Shown here one piece after another: positions 5,552 through 5,876 of a stretch of DNA of 5,876 bases. The DNA comes from Treponema sp. (lineage in GTDB: Bacteria; Spirochaetota; Spirochaetia; Treponematales; Breznakiellaceae), in the NCBI GenBank assembly GCA_031270205.1, contig JAISYA010000206.1:1-5876 (forward strand), read 5' to 3'. The notes below the pieces were generated by a model. That model saw only the letters and a list, made by a program, of their open reading frames with translations, ran no database searches and was not told where the DNA came from. Each line of letters begins with the position of its first letter. The first letter of the stretch is position 1. The position numbers and the translations under genes are program-made.

Positions 5552-5876
5552 CCGGGTCAAAGGAAAAGTCGTAAAGCCGCCGCAGAATGTCGCCGATCTT
5601 GCCGCTGTAGAATTTGTCCGCTGCCCATGTCCCCGAAAGGCCCGCAATGGTGGGGGATGAGCCGTATCGGACCCACCTGTACCGGGGGTCAACTAAAACC
5701 CCGTTCAGCGGCTCTTCGGTGGCATATGCCTTGAGGTGCTGGATATGCGCCCTGACCCCGGTCCGGGTATCGGGAAAAGTTTCCCCGGACTGGCCCGGGC
5801 CGATGGAGCCGAGGCCGCAGAAGTTGTTCATTTCAGGCGTTACCAGCCCGCCGTAGCTGAGAAAACCGGTTTCCAG
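5541..5876 (-). CDS. glucosaminidase-type peptidoglycan hydrolase, C-terminal part
   Basis: The 3' 336 bases of a gene that enters from beyond the right edge; 111 residues and the TAA at 5543-5541 are visible. The frame stays open to the window edge, so the Met at 5831 is internal and not the start. The visible residues begin LETGFLSYGGLV, then NNFCGLGSIG, FPDTRTGVRAHIQHLKAYA, a VDPRYRWV segment, and SPTIAGLSGTWAAD followed by a short KIGDILRRLY helix. This succession is characteristic of bacterial endo-beta-N-acetylglucosaminidase (LytG/FlgJ-like) domains that cut glycan strands of peptidoglycan. The Glu of LETGF may be the catalytic acid, but that is inference. Export signals and any other domain would be upstream, outside the window. 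It runs tail to tail with the lipoprotein gene. Confidence 0.85.
   Translation of the reverse strand: METGFLSYGGLVTPEMNNFCGLGSIGPGQSGETFPDTRTGVRAHIQHLKAYATEEPLNGVLVDPRYRWVRYGSSPTIAGLSGTWAADKFYSGKIGDILRRLYDFSFDPVKG
5548..5560. repeat. palindrome at the tail-to-tail gene overlap
   Basis: TTGACC at 5548-5553 is the exact inverse of GGTCAA at 5555-5560 around a single G. It contains the lipoprotein stop codon (TGA 5549-5551) and lies inside the coding end of the glucosaminidase. Neither strand has a following T-run, so it is not a normal terminator, though it might slow polymerase or stabilise mRNA ends in both directions. Confidence 0.4.

Noticed and set aside
2937..5876. A defence or toxin-antitoxin island formed by the ATPase, lipoprotein and hydrolase
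   Set aside because: The three genes are on alternating strands with separate signals, and no nuclease, protease, toxin or integrase motif is visible.

Overview
The window looks like a spirochaete chromosome, most likely a Treponema or a termite-gut relative (Breznakiellaceae type). The main reason is the gene order fliL-fliM-fliY, with a long CheC-like FliY in place of a short FliN. GC is moderately high by eye, the Shine-Dalgarno sites are strong, and there is a short lipoprotein with a compact lipobox. The genus is an inference; no rRNA or other marker is present.

Layout. (1) Positions 49-2810, plus strand: the tail of a flagellar operon. It holds fliL (78-644), fliM (700-1731) and fliY (1728-2810, starting inside the fliM stop codon). 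A TATAAT box lies just upstream of fliL, so fliL-fliM-fliY may have a local promoter besides read-through from upstream. (2) Positions 2811-2936: a 126-bp convergent gap with no clear terminator for fliY. (3) Positions 2937-4703, minus strand: a 588-residue AAA ATPase with a degenerate first AAA-like half and an intact second half, resembling the Ycf46 type. (4) Positions 4704-5002: a divergent intergenic region with two inverted-repeat structures and possible promoters in both directions. (5) Positions 5003-5551, plus strand: a 182-residue lipoprotein of unknown function. (6) Positions 5541-5876, minus strand: the C-terminal part of a glucosaminidase-type cell-wall hydrolase whose 5' end lies outside the window. 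Its stop codon overlaps the end of the lipoprotein gene tail to tail.

How the genes work together. FliL supports the stator units around the flagellar motor. FliM and FliY form the cytoplasmic switch that sets rotation direction; both begin with the same CheY-P docking motif. In spirochaetes fliY is usually followed by fliZ/fliO, fliP, fliQ and fliR. Here that continuation is missing and an oppositely oriented ATPase gene follows. The ATPase, lipoprotein and glucosaminidase have no demonstrated link to the flagellum; their proximity is only suggestive.

Most interesting points: both CheC-type phosphatase sites of FliY appear to have lost their catalytic Asn, and one also its Glu. FliY has an unusual methionine-rich linker. 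The flagellar operon breaks after fliY. The ATPase has a Cys at the sensor-1 position and a 9-A tract early in its gene. fliL carries an 8-G tract. A nested dyad lies between the divergent genes. I found no convincing new defence or mobile system.
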